DNA from: CAVREM01 sp963728825
GTDB taxonomy: Bacteria > Acidobacteriota > Vicinamibacteria > Vicinamibacterales > CAVVIG01
Reading direction: 5' to 3'
Length of the DNA stretch: 64,000 bases
Assembly (NCBI GenBank): GCA_963728825.1
Contig: CAVSLA010000002.1
Location: 310,001-374,000, forward strand
In this document: piece after piece, positions 36,529 to 46,546 of the stretch
Layout: every line of letters starts with the position of its first letter
Numbering within the stretch: the stretch's first letter is position 1
The notes under the pieces: generated by a model
Database searches by the model: none
What the model was told of the DNA's origin: nothing
Seen by the model: only the letters and a program-made list of their open reading frames with translations
Translations under genes and position numbers: made by a program

Positions 36529-38572
36529 TCAGCGCAGCCTGAAGGTGACGTCCAGGGCAATGAGGACAGGAACTGGTGTGCCTTCGCGCAACCCCGGCTT
36601 GAACTTCCACCGGCCGGCAGCGTGCAGTGCCTGCATATCGAGGCCGTACTGCTCGTCGAGCGACTGCACCACCCGCAAGTAGCCAAGAGACCCGTCTGGC
36701 TCGACGACACCCTCCAGAATCACGCTGCCCTGGATACCTGCCTTCATGGCGGCTCGCGTGTACTCGGGCTGTACCTGACTGACCAGCTCGGGCAAGGTGA
36801 CGCCAGTGTCTCCGGGCCGATAGACCTGCCGCTCCTGGGCGACCGGTGTGTGCATTGACCCGTGGGTCGACTCCGCCTTTCCGATTGCGATCGCGGCCAG
36901 CGCCTTCGCGGCCTGCAGCCGGACGGCCGGTTCGGCATCCCGCAGCGCTTCGCCAAGCGGCTCAATCGCCCGCGGATCGCCAATGACTCCGAGGCTGATC
37001 GCGGCGCGCTCGCGCAGCATCGGGTCGGTGTCGCCAAGCAGAACGATCCAGTTCGGCACGGCCACGGGGGCGTGTACCGAGTCGAGCCGGATGGCCGCGG
37101 CGTTGCGCACTGCGCGATCATCGTCGAGCAGGGCCCCTGCGAGAGCCGCCGCGCCGCCCTCGCTGCGCGGCCAGATCCTCCAGACGGCGGCGCGGCGCTG
37201 TTCAGCGTCTGCGTTCGCGAGTTGCCCGATGGCAGCTTCATCGGAGAACAGGTGCAGCACCTGTTCCATTGCGTTCCCGACCTGGTGCCAATTGACGCAG
37301 TTCCCGCCGCACGGCGCTTCGACGCGCACAAGACCGTCTGTGTTCGCTTGAATGGAATCGATCGTCCGAGTCGCCACGCTGCGAATTTCCTCTTCACTGT
37401 CGCGCAGCGCCACCGCCAGGGTTTCGGCGGCGCGCTGGCGCGTCTCCGCAGAAATATCGCGCGTGACGACCCCGCCTCTGTGATCGCCAACCGGGCGTGG
37501 GGTCGACGGCTGCGCCATGAGCCGCGCGCCACTGAGCACCGTCACCACCGCCGTGGCGGTCAGTACGCCGGCCGCCAGAGTCGCCACGGTCGGCGCCGTT
37601 CGATATCGGCCGTCGTCGAGAATTGCGCGAATCCGCTGGTTCAAGCGCGACGGTGTGCCGAACGCCACGGCTGGCGCGGACGGAATCGGGACCGCAGCCC
37701 GCACCAGGTCGACCAGATGGTCTGCATAAGTGGTTGGGGCTGTCCCCGCGGCGAGCACGACGTCGTCGCACGCCCGCTCGCGCTCCTCGCGGTGCCACGC
37801 GGCGGCCAGATGCACCAGCGGGTGGAACCAGGTACAGGGCGGAGGCGCTTTCGGCGAGCAGCTGGAGGACGCAGTCGCGACGTTTGAGATGCGCGAGCTC
37901 GTGGAGCACGACCACGTGGCGGCACGAGGGCGACCAGTCGCGGCTCTCGGCCGGCAGCAGCAGCGCCGGACTGAGCACACCACAGACCGCCGGCACCGTC
38001 ACACGGCTGGACACCAGGAGCCTGGGCCTGCGACGCACGCCGAGATCGGCGCAACCCTGAGCCACCTCCGCCAGCCAATCGGGATCCTGCAGAAGTTCGG
38101 CCTGTCGCGTGAGGCGTGCAGCGGAGACGAACCCCGCGGCGACTCGAGCCAGGGCCAGCAATGTGCCGAGCAACCACAGCACAGCGGCGATCGGCCAGGC
38201 TGCGGCGACAATCCGGCCGGCTTTTTTAGAGAGCACGGCGCCGGCGCTCGTCGATACGAGCGGGCCACTGGGCGCTTGAATGGTTCGTGTCTCTGCGGAG
38301 CCGCCGAGCCGCCCTTCGCCGAGAGACGGCATGAACGTGACGGTGGCGACCTCGGCCTTGGGCGTCGGGGCCGGCAGCACCGCCAGGGACCACGCGGGCG
38401 CTACCATCATGAGAGCCGGCAGCGCCACGACCAACCACAGGCCGGAAGCCCACACGCTGCTGCGCGCGGCCGCGGAGCTGCGGGTCATCGCCCGGGCGAC
38501 GACCGACGTCGCGAGCAATATGAAGGTGGCCTTGATTGCCAGCGGGAAGAGAAAGCTCGCCTGCATGGTCAT
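36529..38572 (-). CDS. BlaR1-type M56 metallopeptidase with HEAT and TonB C-terminal domains, frameshifted
   Basis: The restored 680-residue protein has an N-terminal membrane zinc peptidase of the BlaR1/MecR1 group. The zinc motif is VVVLHELAHLKRRD, and the later glutamate is in EERERACDDVVLA. The frame breaks at 37831-37835; removing one base restores YWFHPLVH, the canonical motif. After a further helix come HEAT-like repeats (PMLRERAAISLGVIGDPRAIEPL...). A TonB-type energy-transducer C-terminus follows (PEYTRAAMKAGIQGSVILEGVVEPDG). The BlaR penicillin-sensor domain is absent, so the signal is unknown. It overlaps the repressor gene by four bases. Confidence 0.84.
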
Positions 38573-38955
38573 CGTCCTTTCTTCCGTGCCTCATCGATCA
38601 ACTGCCGCAACCGCGTCAGCTCGGCTTCGTCGAGGTCGCCGCCGCTCAGCTCGAACAGCGCCGCCATGCCGCGCGAGGCGGACCCCCCGAAAAACGTGTC
38701 GATGATGTGCTTGAGTGCCGAACGACGCGCCCGGTCGGGTGCGACGGTCGGCGCGTAGACGTAGCGGATGCCATCCCGCTTGTGGCGCACGTGCCCCTTG
38801 TCTTCCAGGATGCGCAGGAGCGTTCGGACCGCGGAATAGCTGGGCGGATCGGGCATGCGGGCGCGAACCGCCGCCGCCGTTGCCGTGCCCTCCCTGAAGA
38901 GGACATCCATGATTTGTCGTTCGCGCTTAGTGAGGTGCTTGGCAGGGGAGACCAT
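38569..38955 (-). CDS. BlaI/MecI/CopY family transcriptional repressor
   Basis: This 128-residue winged-helix repressor starts MVSPAKHLTKRERQIMDVLF and has the helix-turn-helix YSAVRTLLRILEDKGHVRHKRDG. Repressors of this family are cleaved or released when the M56 partner is activated. Its 3' end overlaps the M56 gene start, the standard pairing. The start ATG lies only about 12 bases from the predicted transcript start and has no obvious ribosome-binding site, so it may be nearly leaderless. Confidence 0.93.
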   Translation of the reverse strand: MVSPAKHLTKRERQIMDVLFREGTATAAAVRARMPDPPSYSAVRTLLRILEDKGHVRHKRDGIRYVYAPTVAPDRARRSALKHIIDTFFGGSASRGMAALFELSGGDLDEAELTRLRQLIDEARKKGR

Positions 38956-38960
38956 ATGCT

Positions 38961-39002
38961 AACTATTTAGCACATGCTAAATAGTTGGCACTGATTTGTC
39001 AA
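38961..39002 (-). promoter_or_regulatory. promoter and operator of the BlaI-M56 operon
   Basis: On the minus strand TTGACA (38997-39002) and TAGCAT (38974-38979) are separated by 17 bases. The -10 lies inside a perfect inverted repeat, AACTATTTAGCA, CA, TGCTAAATAGTT (38961-38986). This is a likely BlaI-type binding site giving autoregulation. Confidence 0.78.
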
Positions 39003-39061
39003 GGCGGGCCTGAGAGGCCCGCCCTACGGACGCTGGGTGGTGCCAAGAGGCACCGCCCTAC
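39003..39061. repeat. two direct REP-like hairpins with CTAC tails
   Basis: Units are GGCGGGCCT, GAG, AGGCCCGCC, CTAC (39003-39027) and GGTGGTGCC, AAGA, GGCACCGCC, CTAC (39036-39061, one wobble). They start one base after the -35 of the blaI promoter and end just before the matrixin gene stop. Confidence 0.72.
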
Positions 39062-39066
39062 GCACG

Positions 39067-39720
39067 CTACGGCGCGGGATATAGTGCTTTCAGACGAGTG
39101 AGGTCGCCGCTCGACAGGCCCGCGACGCGCGCGATGTCCGCCCGCGAACGCAGCTGCCGGCGGTATCGGTTGAAGTACTCGACGATGTCTCCGCCGTAGC
39201 CGAAGAAGTACATGATGTCGTCGAAGGCGGCGGTGTGCGGCAGCCCCAGCGCGTGGCCCAGCTCGTGAAGACAGGTCAGATACACGATGCTGTCGCGCAG
39301 CAGATCGTCCTGTCCGGCGCGACGCGCGATCTCCGGGCCGAGCCCGTCCATGTCAGGCCGGATGTAGACGGCCGCCCCGTGCCGGCTGCCGACGATGAGC
39401 GGCCGCATCTCGCCGTATTGACCCCCCGTCGGGTCAGCCCAATACAGACGGACGAGCGCGCTCGCCTCGGGAGCGGCGACGAGACGCAGCGTGCCGCCGG
39501 CGTGGCGCCGCCAGGCGTCGAGTGCCCAACCAGCCAGCTCACGATCGGTAGAACGGAACCCGGCCCGTCCGCTGCCGTCAGCGATGAAGTAGGGGATGAC
39601 GTCCGAGGCATCGAGCGCCTGCGGGATTTTGGCCTGCCTCGCACTGCTCCGCGGCGAGCAAAGCGCTGCCGCGCAAACGATTGCGACGAAGATCGCGCCG
39701 GACCGGACGAGCGGCGGCAT
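39067..39720 (-). CDS. exported matrixin-type zinc metalloprotease
   Basis: This 217-residue protein has a signal peptide (AIFVAIVCAAALC) and the extended zinc motif HELGHALGLPHT, which fits the HExxHxxGxxH of matrixins. A conserved Met (DDIMYFF) downstream provides the Met-turn. RPDMDG and the LYW...P region fit the same family. ATG 39720 is chosen to give a normal signal peptide; an upstream GTG at 39780 is in frame. It is divergent from the kinase gene. Substrates unknown. Confidence 0.85.
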   Translation of the reverse strand: MPPLVRSGAIFVAIVCAAALCSPRSSARQAKIPQALDASDVIPYFIADGSGRAGFRSTDRELAGWALDAWRRHAGGTLRLVAAPEASALVRLYWADPTGGQYGEMRPLIVGSRHGAAVYIRPDMDGLGPEIARRAGQDDLLRDSIVYLTCLHELGHALGLPHTAAFDDIMYFFGYGGDIVEYFNRYRRQLRSRADIARVAGLSSGDLTRLKALYPAP

Positions 39721-39801
39721 CGGTGCAAATGATACTCCGGCAATCTCTGAAGACCGGGGGTTGAAGCGTAGAATGAGCACGCCCGGCTCGTGACACCCTC
39801 A

Positions 39802-42747
39802 ATGACGCCAGACCGTTGGCAGCAGATCTCGCGCCTGTTCAACGAGGCACTGACCCGGGACCCCGAATCACGCGGAGCGTTTCTGGCCGCGGCGTGTATC
39901 GGCGACGAGGATCTGCGCCGCGAGCTGGAGTCCCTGCTCGAGGCGAATACCCAGGGGCAGGCGCTCGCGCCCTCCGGTGTGGCCCTGGCCGGGTTGGTCT
40001 CCGAACGCAGTCTCATCGACCGCCAGGTGGGTTCGTATCGCGTGACGGCGCGGCTCGGCGTCGGTGGCATGGGCGAGGTCTATCGCGCCCACGACGCCCG
40101 GCTGCGTCGCGATGTCGCGATCAAGGTGCTGCCACAGTCCTTTACCGCCGACGAAGAACGCCTCGCGCGCTTCACCCGCGAGGCGCGGCTGCTGGCGGCG
40201 CTCAACCATCCGAACATCGGTGCGATCTATGGGATCGAGGAGTCGGCCGACATCCGCGCACTGGTGCTCGAGCTGGTGGATGGTGAAACGCTCGCGGAGC
40301 GCCTGGTGCGCTCCACGACGCGGAGTCTCACGCTCGCCGAGACGCTCGAGATTGCGAAGCAGATCGCCGGCGCGCTCGACGCCGCGCACGACAAGGGGAT
40401 CGTCCACCGCGACCTGAAGCCGGCGAACGTGAAGATCACGTCCGCGGGTGTCGTCAAGGTGCTCGATTTCGGACTGGGCAAGGCGACGGCGGCTGACGGC
40501 GGCTCGAACGATCAATCGGCGGCCTCCACGATTGGCGACACCAGGGAAGGGGTCATCCTCGGCACGCCCTCCTACATGAGTCCGGAGCAGGCGCGCGGCA
40601 TTGCCGTCGACAAACGGTCGGACGTCTGGGCATTCGGCTGCGTCCTGTACGAGATGCTGGCGGGACGCCGCGCTTTCGAGGGCGAAGATGTCGCCGACAC
40701 GCTCGCCCGCGTGCTGCAGCGTGAAGCAGATCTCAGTGCCTTGCCGCAATCGACCCCCGCGAGCGTCCGACGACTGCTGGCCCGTTGCCTCGAGAAGGAT
40801 CGGAACAAGCGCCTGCCGCACATCGCCGTCGTCGCGTTTCAGATCGACGAAGCGCTCGCGTCGATCTCGTCCGGGACAGTTGAGGCGGTCCGATCGCCAT
40901 CTGCGATCCGCCATCTGTTACCGACGCTCGTGGCTGGTGCCGTGCTGGGCGCCGCCGCGATCTGGCTGCTTTCACTCCGGACGCCCGTGGCCACCGTGCC
41001 CGTGACGCGTCTTCAGATGAGCGTGTCGCCGGCGGATGAGATTGGCGGCGCGACCGCGGGCCGCCCCACTCGCACGGCATTCGCGTTGTCGCCCGATGGC
41101 CGGCGGCTGGTGTTCTCGGCTGTCCAGAAGGGCCAGCGTGCGTTGTATGTCAGGCCGCTCGACCAGTCGATGGCAACCGTGATTCCAGACACGACGGACG
41201 CAGTCGCTCCGTTCTTTTCGCCAGATGGACAGTGGGTTGGCTACTGGGCCGCGGGCCAGCTCCGCAAGGTGCCGCTCGCCGGCGGGCCGAGCGTTCTGGT
41301 CGCGGCCTCGCAACAGCTGTTCGGCGTCAGCTGGGGCGACGACGGGCGCATCGTCTTTGCGCGGATTACAGGCGGACTGTTCGAAGTGTCGTCCGCCGGC
41401 GGCATGCCGAGCCAGCTGACCACGTTGAACAGCCAACGGTCCGAAGTCAGCCATCGCCTGCCGGACGTGCTGCCCGGAGGCGACGCGGTGCTCTTCACCG
41501 TGACTCGCAGCCGGTTCCCGCGCTGGGATGAAACGCAGGTCTGGGTGTACTCGCGCCGCAGCGGCGCGTCGACGCTGCTGGTCGACGGCGGCGCCGACGC
41601 ACGCTACGTCTCGAGCGGGCACCTGCTCTATGTCCGCGAAGGCGCGTTGCTGGCCGTTCCGTTCGACGTGAAGCGGCTCGCAGTGACAGGTGGGCCGTTG
41701 GGCGTCGTGTCCGACGTGATGCAGGCCGCCTACCTCGCCGGTCTGCCGAATGATACCGGTGCGATGCAGGTCAGCGTCTCGACCACCGGCACGCTGGCCT
41801 ACGTCGCCGGCGGCATCCATCCCCCTGCTGAATATACCGTCCTGCAGCTCGATCGAACCGGTCGTGGGGAACCGCTGCCGATTCCGCCGCACGAATTCAG
41901 AACGATGCACCTCTCCCCCGACGGGACATCGCTGGCTCTTGCCACAGTCGGCCGCGATCGCGGCGTCTGGATCTACAGCTTTGCGCGGGGGACGTTCGGC
42001 AAGCTGATCGCTGCGGGCCGGAGCCTCGCGCCGATCTGGAATCGCGACGGTCAGCGGATCGCCTACGGGACCGGCACGAGTGGAAACAACCTGCAGTGGA
42101 CGCGTGCCGACGGCGGCGGATCGTCTGAGGTTCTGGTCACCGGTCCGCTGAACCTCGTTCCAGCCGGATGGACGCCCGGCGACCGCCACCTGTTTTACTA
42201 CTCCATCCAAAGCGACGCCGTGGGCCGGCCAACCGTCTGGATTCAGGACCGAGTGGAGAAGAGCGCACCCTCGGCGATCTACGACGGCATACCCGGCCTG
42301 GGCGGCCTCGACGTGTCGCCCGACGGCCGCTGGGTGGCCTACCACTCGGAAGAGTCCGGCCGGTTGGAGGTGTACGTCGATGCCTTTCCGCGGCCCGGTC
42401 CCCGTTTTCAAGTGTCGACCACGGGCGGGGGGTCGCCCGTGTGGCGGGCTGACGGTCGAGAGCTTTTCTACGCCCGCCCGACCACGGAGGGACAGGCGAG
42501 AGGGACAGGCGAATCGGACGTCGAGGTCATGGCGGTCACCGTCACCACGCAACCGAGCCTGACGTTTGGTCCACCCCGGGGACTTTTCTCCGGACGCTAC
42601 AGCATGAACAATCCAGACCGCGGCTATGACGTGAGCGGCGACGGAGAGCGGTTTCTGATGCTGCAAGCGCGCCCGCGTCGTTCCGACGTCATCACCGAGC
42701 TGACCATCGTGCAGAACTGGACTGCCGAGCTGGCACGGGGCAAGTAG
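39802..42747 (+). CDS. serine/threonine protein kinase with C-terminal TolB/WD-like propeller
   Basis: This 981-residue protein is a Pkn-type kinase. The kinase domain, residues about 80-350, has VAIKVLPQ, the catalytic loop HRDLKPANVKI, DFGLGKA and SYMSPEQARG. An N-terminal DRWQQISRLFNEAL segment is typical of acidobacterial members. A membrane helix (TLVAGAVLGAAAIWLLS) near residue 375 is followed by propeller repeats facing outside (FALSPDGRRLVFSA, PFFSPDGQWVGYW, LDVSPDGRWVAYHS). The extracellular propeller may sense a ligand. ATG 39802 is preferred over GTG 39790. Confidence 0.92.
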   Translation: MTPDRWQQISRLFNEALTRDPESRGAFLAAACIGDEDLRRELESLLEANTQGQALAPSGVALAGLVSERSLIDRQVGSYRVTARLGVGGMGEVYRAHDARLRRDVAIKVLPQSFTADEERLARFTREARLLAALNHPNIGAIYGIEESADIRALVLELVDGETLAERLVRSTTRSLTLAETLEIAKQIAGALDAAHDKGIVHRDLKPANVKITSAGVVKVLDFGLGKATAADGGSNDQSAASTIGDTREGVILGTPSYMSPEQARGIAVDKRSDVWAFGCVLYEMLAGRRAFEGEDVADTLARVLQREADLSALPQSTPASVRRLLARCLEKDRNKRLPHIAVVAFQIDEALASISSGTVEAVRSPSAIRHLLPTLVAGAVLGAAAIWLLSLRTPVATVPVTRLQMSVSPADEIGGATAGRPTRTAFALSPDGRRLVFSAVQKGQRALYVRPLDQSMATVIPDTTDAVAPFFSPDGQWVGYWAAGQLRKVPLAGGPSVLVAASQQLFGVSWGDDGRIVFARITGGLFEVSSAGGMPSQLTTLNSQRSEVSHRLPDVLPGGDAVLFTVTRSRFPRWDETQVWVYSRRSGASTLLVDGGADARYVSSGHLLYVREGALLAVPFDVKRLAVTGGPLGVVSDVMQAAYLAGLPNDTGAMQVSVSTTGTLAYVAGGIHPPAEYTVLQLDRTGRGEPLPIPPHEFRTMHLSPDGTSLALATVGRDRGVWIYSFARGTFGKLIAAGRSLAPIWNRDGQRIAYGTGTSGNNLQWTRADGGGSSEVLVTGPLNLVPAGWTPGDRHLFYYSIQSDAVGRPTVWIQDRVEKSAPSAIYDGIPGLGGLDVSPDGRWVAYHSEESGRLEVYVDAFPRPGPRFQVSTTGGGSPVWRADGRELFYARPTTEGQARGTGESDVEVMAVTVTTQPSLTFGPPRGLFSGRYSMNNPDRGYDVSGDGERFLMLQARPRRSDVITELTIVQNWTAELARGK

Positions 42748-42882
42748 ACATACCTGATTCCAGTCACGCCGCCTTTTACGATCTCTTAACGCCTGAGCGC
42801 GCCGGCTTTTTGTGTTGCGCGAAGGTCCGACCGCGCACATCATGAGCGCTCGAAAAACGACGCGCGCGGCGCAGGAGGACTC

Positions 42883-45800
42883 ATGAGGAGTTGGAAAGTC
42901 GTCGGGTTCGTGTGGTTGGTCGTGCTGCTGCCGGCCATCGTCTCGGCACAGGGCGCGAGTGGCATCGCGGGCGTGGTGAGAGACACTTCTGGCGCCGTCA
43001 TTCCTGGCGTCACCGTCGAGGCTGCCAGTCCCGCTCTGATCGAAAAGGTCCGGACCGTCGTCACCGACGCGGAGGGCCAGTACAAGATCGTCGACCTGCG
43101 TCCCGGCTCCTATACCGTGACGTTTACGTTGACCGGGTTCAACACGATCCGCCGCGATGGCATCGAGCTGTCCGCGGGGTTCACGGCCTCGGTCAACGTC
43201 GACATGCGCGTTGGCGCGCTCGAAGAAACCATCACGGTGTCGGGCGCGGCGCCGATGGTCGACACCCAGAACGTCATCCAGCAGCGCGTCATCACACGCG
43301 AGCTGCTCGATTCGGTTCCGACCAGCCGGACCAACTTTGCCGCGCTGACGCCCGGCGCGTCGCGATCGACCGACGTCGGCGGCAGCAGCGGACCGGATGC
43401 CGGCGCGACATTCACCATTCATGGCTCGCGCGGCGGCGATACCCGGCGGGTCATCGATGGCATGCGGTGGAACTCGATGGAGGCCGGCAACGCGGGGACC
43501 GGTTTCTATTACGACCCGACCGGCGCCGAGGAGATCGTCATCCAGCTGGGCGGCAACTCCGCCGAGTGGGAGCTGGGCGGGGTGCAGGTGAACCTGATCC
43601 CGAAGTCCGGCGGCAACAACTTCAGCGGCTACTTCTACGCCGGCTACACCAACAACGACTTGAACAGCACGTCAGTGCCGTCGGATCTCCAGGCGCGCGG
43701 TCTGCCGACGATCGGCGCGGTGGACCACGTCTACGACTACAGCGGGTCTGTCGGCGGACCGATCCTCAGGGACAAGATGTGGTTCTTCTCGGCGCAGCGC
43801 TGGTGGGGGAATTCCAGCTTCGTACCGAACAATTACTACAGCAAGGACACCTCGGCCTGGATCTATGAGCCCGATCTCAGTCGTCCGGCGGTGAACGACA
43901 ATACGAACCGCCACCACAACCTGCGCCTCACGTGGCAGGTCAACGACAAGCACAAGCTGAATCTCTCCTGGGACATGGAGCAGAACTGCGTGTGCCACGG
44001 CGCGCTGACGGGTGCGCAAGCGCCGGAGGGCACCTATCGGTGGGACTTCGGCCCGCCGAACTACATCCTGCAGGGCACCTGGAGCTACCCGCGGACCAAC
44101 CGGCTGCTGTTCGAGGCGGGCGCGACGACCCTGATCTTCAAATACATCGGTATGCCGACCGAGACGCTGCCGCAGGGCGCCAACAACCAGATTTCCGTCG
44201 TCGGCCTGGACCGCAACTTCCGCTACCGCTCGAACGGCGGGTTCTACAACTTCGGGACCTACGGTCACAAGGTCACCGATCAGTCGAACCAGCGGTTTGC
44301 GGTTTCCTACGTGACCGGCAGCCACAATTTCAAGACCGGCGTGCAGATCATGGAAGGCTGGCGGCGGCACGAGCAGGCACCGCCCGGCAGCGTGGATTAC
44401 AACTTCAGCGGCAACTGCACCGTGGGTCCGTACATCAACCCGTGTATCCCCAACTCGATCGTGCAGTACGCCACGCCGAATCTCGAGAAGGAACGGCTGA
44501 AGGCGGCGCTCGGCATCTTCGCGCAGGACCAGTGGACGATCGATCGACTGACCTTGAACCTCGGGCTGCGTTACGACTACCTCAACGCGGCGGCAGAGGA
44601 AACCAATCTGCCGGCCGGCCCGTTCGTTCCGGCGCGCAACTTCCCGGAGATCACCTGCCTGCCGTGCTGGCACGACATCGTGCCACGGCTCGGTGCCGCC
44701 TACGACGTGTTCGGAAACGGCAACACGGCGGTGAAGGTGAACCTGGGCAAGTTCGTCGCCGGCCAGGCGGTCGACATCGCGTCGGCGCTGCACCCGATCA
44801 ATGCCTCCATCTATTCGGTGACGCGCAATTGGAACGACTACCACTTCGGTGTCGGCGACCCCCGCAGCGGCAACTACGTGCCTGACTGCGACCTCAGCAA
44901 CACGCTCCTCAACGGCGAGTGCCAGCAGGTCAGCAACCTGAACTTCGGGCAGAACAATCCCAACGCCACGCAATATGCCGACGACGTGCTGCGCGGGTGG
45001 GGAGTGCGCGGCTACAACTGGCAGTTCAGCGCCGCCGTGCAGCATCAGCTGCGCGAAGGGCTGGCGGTGAACGTCGGCTACTTCCGGACGTGGTACGGCA
45101 ACTTCACCGTGACCGAGAACACGGCGGTGACGCCCGCCGACTTCACGGAGTTCTGCGTGCCGGCCCCGAGCGATTCCCGGCTGCCGGGCGGCGGTGGCAT
45201 CCCGGTCTGTGGCAACTTCGACGTCAGCGTGCCGATGTTCGGCGTCACGCAAACCCTCATTTCGCGCGCCGACAAGTTCGGTACGCAGACCGAGGTCTAC
45301 GATGGCCTCGACGTGACGGTGCAGGCGCGCCTCGCCAACCTGCTGGTCAGCGGCGGGATGAACACCGGGCGGACGGCGACCAACAACTGCGACGTCGTTG
45401 CCGACAACCCGCAGGTCTCGTTCGGGTCGCCGCGCATCGACTCGTTCTGCCACCCCGACTCGCCGTTCCAGGCGCAGTACAAGGTCGCGGCCGTCTACAA
45501 CCTGCCGTGGGGCATCCAGACCAGTGCGAACATGCAGTCGTATCCGGGGACGTCGAACAGCGGCAACTTCTCGTACACCAACGCGGTGATCCGCCAGTCG
45601 CTCGGGCGCGACCTCGCATCATGCCGCGGCGCCGCCACCTGCACCGCGCAGCAGGTGATCAACTTCCTGCCGGGCAACATCCTCTTCGAGGACCGCTATA
45701 CGCAGTTCGACGTCCGGTTCGCGAAGGGCGTGACCGTCCGTAAGACGCACGTCCAGGGCATCGTCGATCTGTTCAACGCCTTCAACGCCCGGCCGGTGTT

Positions 45801-45906
45801 GGCCACCAACGCCCGCTACAGCGGAACGACCGGTGGGGCGTGGACCTCGCCGACCTCGACGCTCGTCGGCCGGCTGGTGAAGTTCAGTGCTCAGGTGAAC
45901 TTCTGA
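42883..45906 (+). CDS. Oar-like TonB-dependent receptor with carboxypeptidase regulatory domain
   Basis: This 1007-residue outer-membrane protein has a signal peptide, then a carboxypeptidase-regulatory-like domain (GVVRDTSGAVIPGVTVEA ... VVTDAEGQYKIVDLRPG). Next are a plug-like region (LEETITVSGAAPMVDTQN) and a long beta-barrel region rich in aromatic strands. This layout is typical of the large TonB receptors of Acidobacteriota. AGGAGG lies seven bases before ATG. The ligand is unknown. In the 135-base gap upstream I see no clear promoter. Confidence 0.9.
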   Translation: MRSWKVVGFVWLVVLLPAIVSAQGASGIAGVVRDTSGAVIPGVTVEAASPALIEKVRTVVTDAEGQYKIVDLRPGSYTVTFTLTGFNTIRRDGIELSAGFTASVNVDMRVGALEETITVSGAAPMVDTQNVIQQRVITRELLDSVPTSRTNFAALTPGASRSTDVGGSSGPDAGATFTIHGSRGGDTRRVIDGMRWNSMEAGNAGTGFYYDPTGAEEIVIQLGGNSAEWELGGVQVNLIPKSGGNNFSGYFYAGYTNNDLNSTSVPSDLQARGLPTIGAVDHVYDYSGSVGGPILRDKMWFFSAQRWWGNSSFVPNNYYSKDTSAWIYEPDLSRPAVNDNTNRHHNLRLTWQVNDKHKLNLSWDMEQNCVCHGALTGAQAPEGTYRWDFGPPNYILQGTWSYPRTNRLLFEAGATTLIFKYIGMPTETLPQGANNQISVVGLDRNFRYRSNGGFYNFGTYGHKVTDQSNQRFAVSYVTGSHNFKTGVQIMEGWRRHEQAPPGSVDYNFSGNCTVGPYINPCIPNSIVQYATPNLEKERLKAALGIFAQDQWTIDRLTLNLGLRYDYLNAAAEETNLPAGPFVPARNFPEITCLPCWHDIVPRLGAAYDVFGNGNTAVKVNLGKFVAGQAVDIASALHPINASIYSVTRNWNDYHFGVGDPRSGNYVPDCDLSNTLLNGECQQVSNLNFGQNNPNATQYADDVLRGWGVRGYNWQFSAAVQHQLREGLAVNVGYFRTWYGNFTVTENTAVTPADFTEFCVPAPSDSRLPGGGGIPVCGNFDVSVPMFGVTQTLISRADKFGTQTEVYDGLDVTVQARLANLLVSGGMNTGRTATNNCDVVADNPQVSFGSPRIDSFCHPDSPFQAQYKVAAVYNLPWGIQTSANMQSYPGTSNSGNFSYTNAVIRQSLGRDLASCRGAATCTAQQVINFLPGNILFEDRYTQFDVRFAKGVTVRKTHVQGIVDLFNAFNARPVLATNARYSGTTGGAWTSPTSTLVGRLVKFSAQVNF

Positions 45907-45909
45907 AAG

Positions 45910-45938
45910 CTGAGGACCTGAGGACCTGAGGACCTGAG
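45910..45938. repeat. short array of CTGAGGAC octamers
   Basis: Three exact copies of CTGAGGAC plus a partial copy follow the receptor gene stop. The unit matches the octamer family at 46547 and 59299. Confidence 0.75.
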
Positions 45939-45992
45939 AAGCTACGGAGTGACGGAGGGACGGAGACGAGACACGAAGCGATCAGAAGAAGA

Positions 45993-46403
45993 TTACGCAT
46001 AGGAGCAGCAGCAAGAATGACAGTGCAGTCGTCGTCGGAGTGCGCGCAAGTGAGATCGCGCGGTAGCGAGAGATTTGACGAATATTGCGCGCAGTTCGGC
46101 GGCTTCGCGGTAAAGGCGCTCCGTGGTCTCTCGAGGCGCGAGATGGCACCGCAGGAGTGCCTCCAGCCAGAGTTCGGCCTCGTCGGCTTCTTCGACGACG
46201 AGACCGAGCTTGGCGATAAATTCGCGTCGGGAGCGCGCGCGTCCAGCCGCGCGGTGATTGGCGCCGACGCTGGTTGCGGACTTAATGAGCTGTCGTGCGA
46301 TCGCGTCAGCGGCCGGATTTCGAGGCAGGACCTTGACCAGGTCGATCACCTCGAAAGCAAATCGTTTCGTCCTCGCCCGAAGATCGTCGAATTGCCCTCC
46401 CAC
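45993..46403 (-). CDS. four helix bundle protein (23S rRNA intervening-sequence type)
   Basis: This 136-residue protein belongs to the family first seen in 23S rRNA intervening sequences. The hallmark start is DDLRARTKRFAFEVIDLVKVLP, followed by QLIKSATSVGANHRAAGRARSRREFIAKL and VVEEADEAELWLEAL. It should form a homopentameric bundle. GTG 46403 puts the start at the usual distance from DLR; a longer TTG start at 46457 also exists. Its function is unknown. It is convergent with the receptor gene and is often found as a lone mobile-like gene. Confidence 0.88.
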   Translation of the reverse strand: MGGQFDDLRARTKRFAFEVIDLVKVLPRNPAADAIARQLIKSATSVGANHRAAGRARSRREFIAKLGLVVEEADEAELWLEALLRCHLAPRETTERLYREAAELRAIFVKSLATARSHLRALRRRLHCHSCCCSYA

Positions 46404-46546
46404 GGTTAGCTGAACGACGCACGCCGCATGCCGGCGAAGTTTCGAGGAAAAATGCAACGCCTTCGGCTACGCGTAGAAGATTCTGCTAGTTCCTTACGAC
46501 TTTAGACCTGCAGTATCTGCAACCGCGTACCCTTCCGTACCCGTTT

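Noticed and set aside
42748..42882. Possible terminator or promoter in the gap before the TonB receptor
   Set aside because: GC-rich stretches and a short T-run occur near 42810, but no convincing stem or -35/-10 pair was found.
40972..43422. 816-residue open frame on the minus strand
   Set aside because: It is antisense to the kinase propeller region and the start of the TonB receptor, with no motif of its own.
43672..45453. 593-residue open frame on the minus strand
   Set aside because: It is antisense to the TonB receptor barrel and shows only compositional bias.
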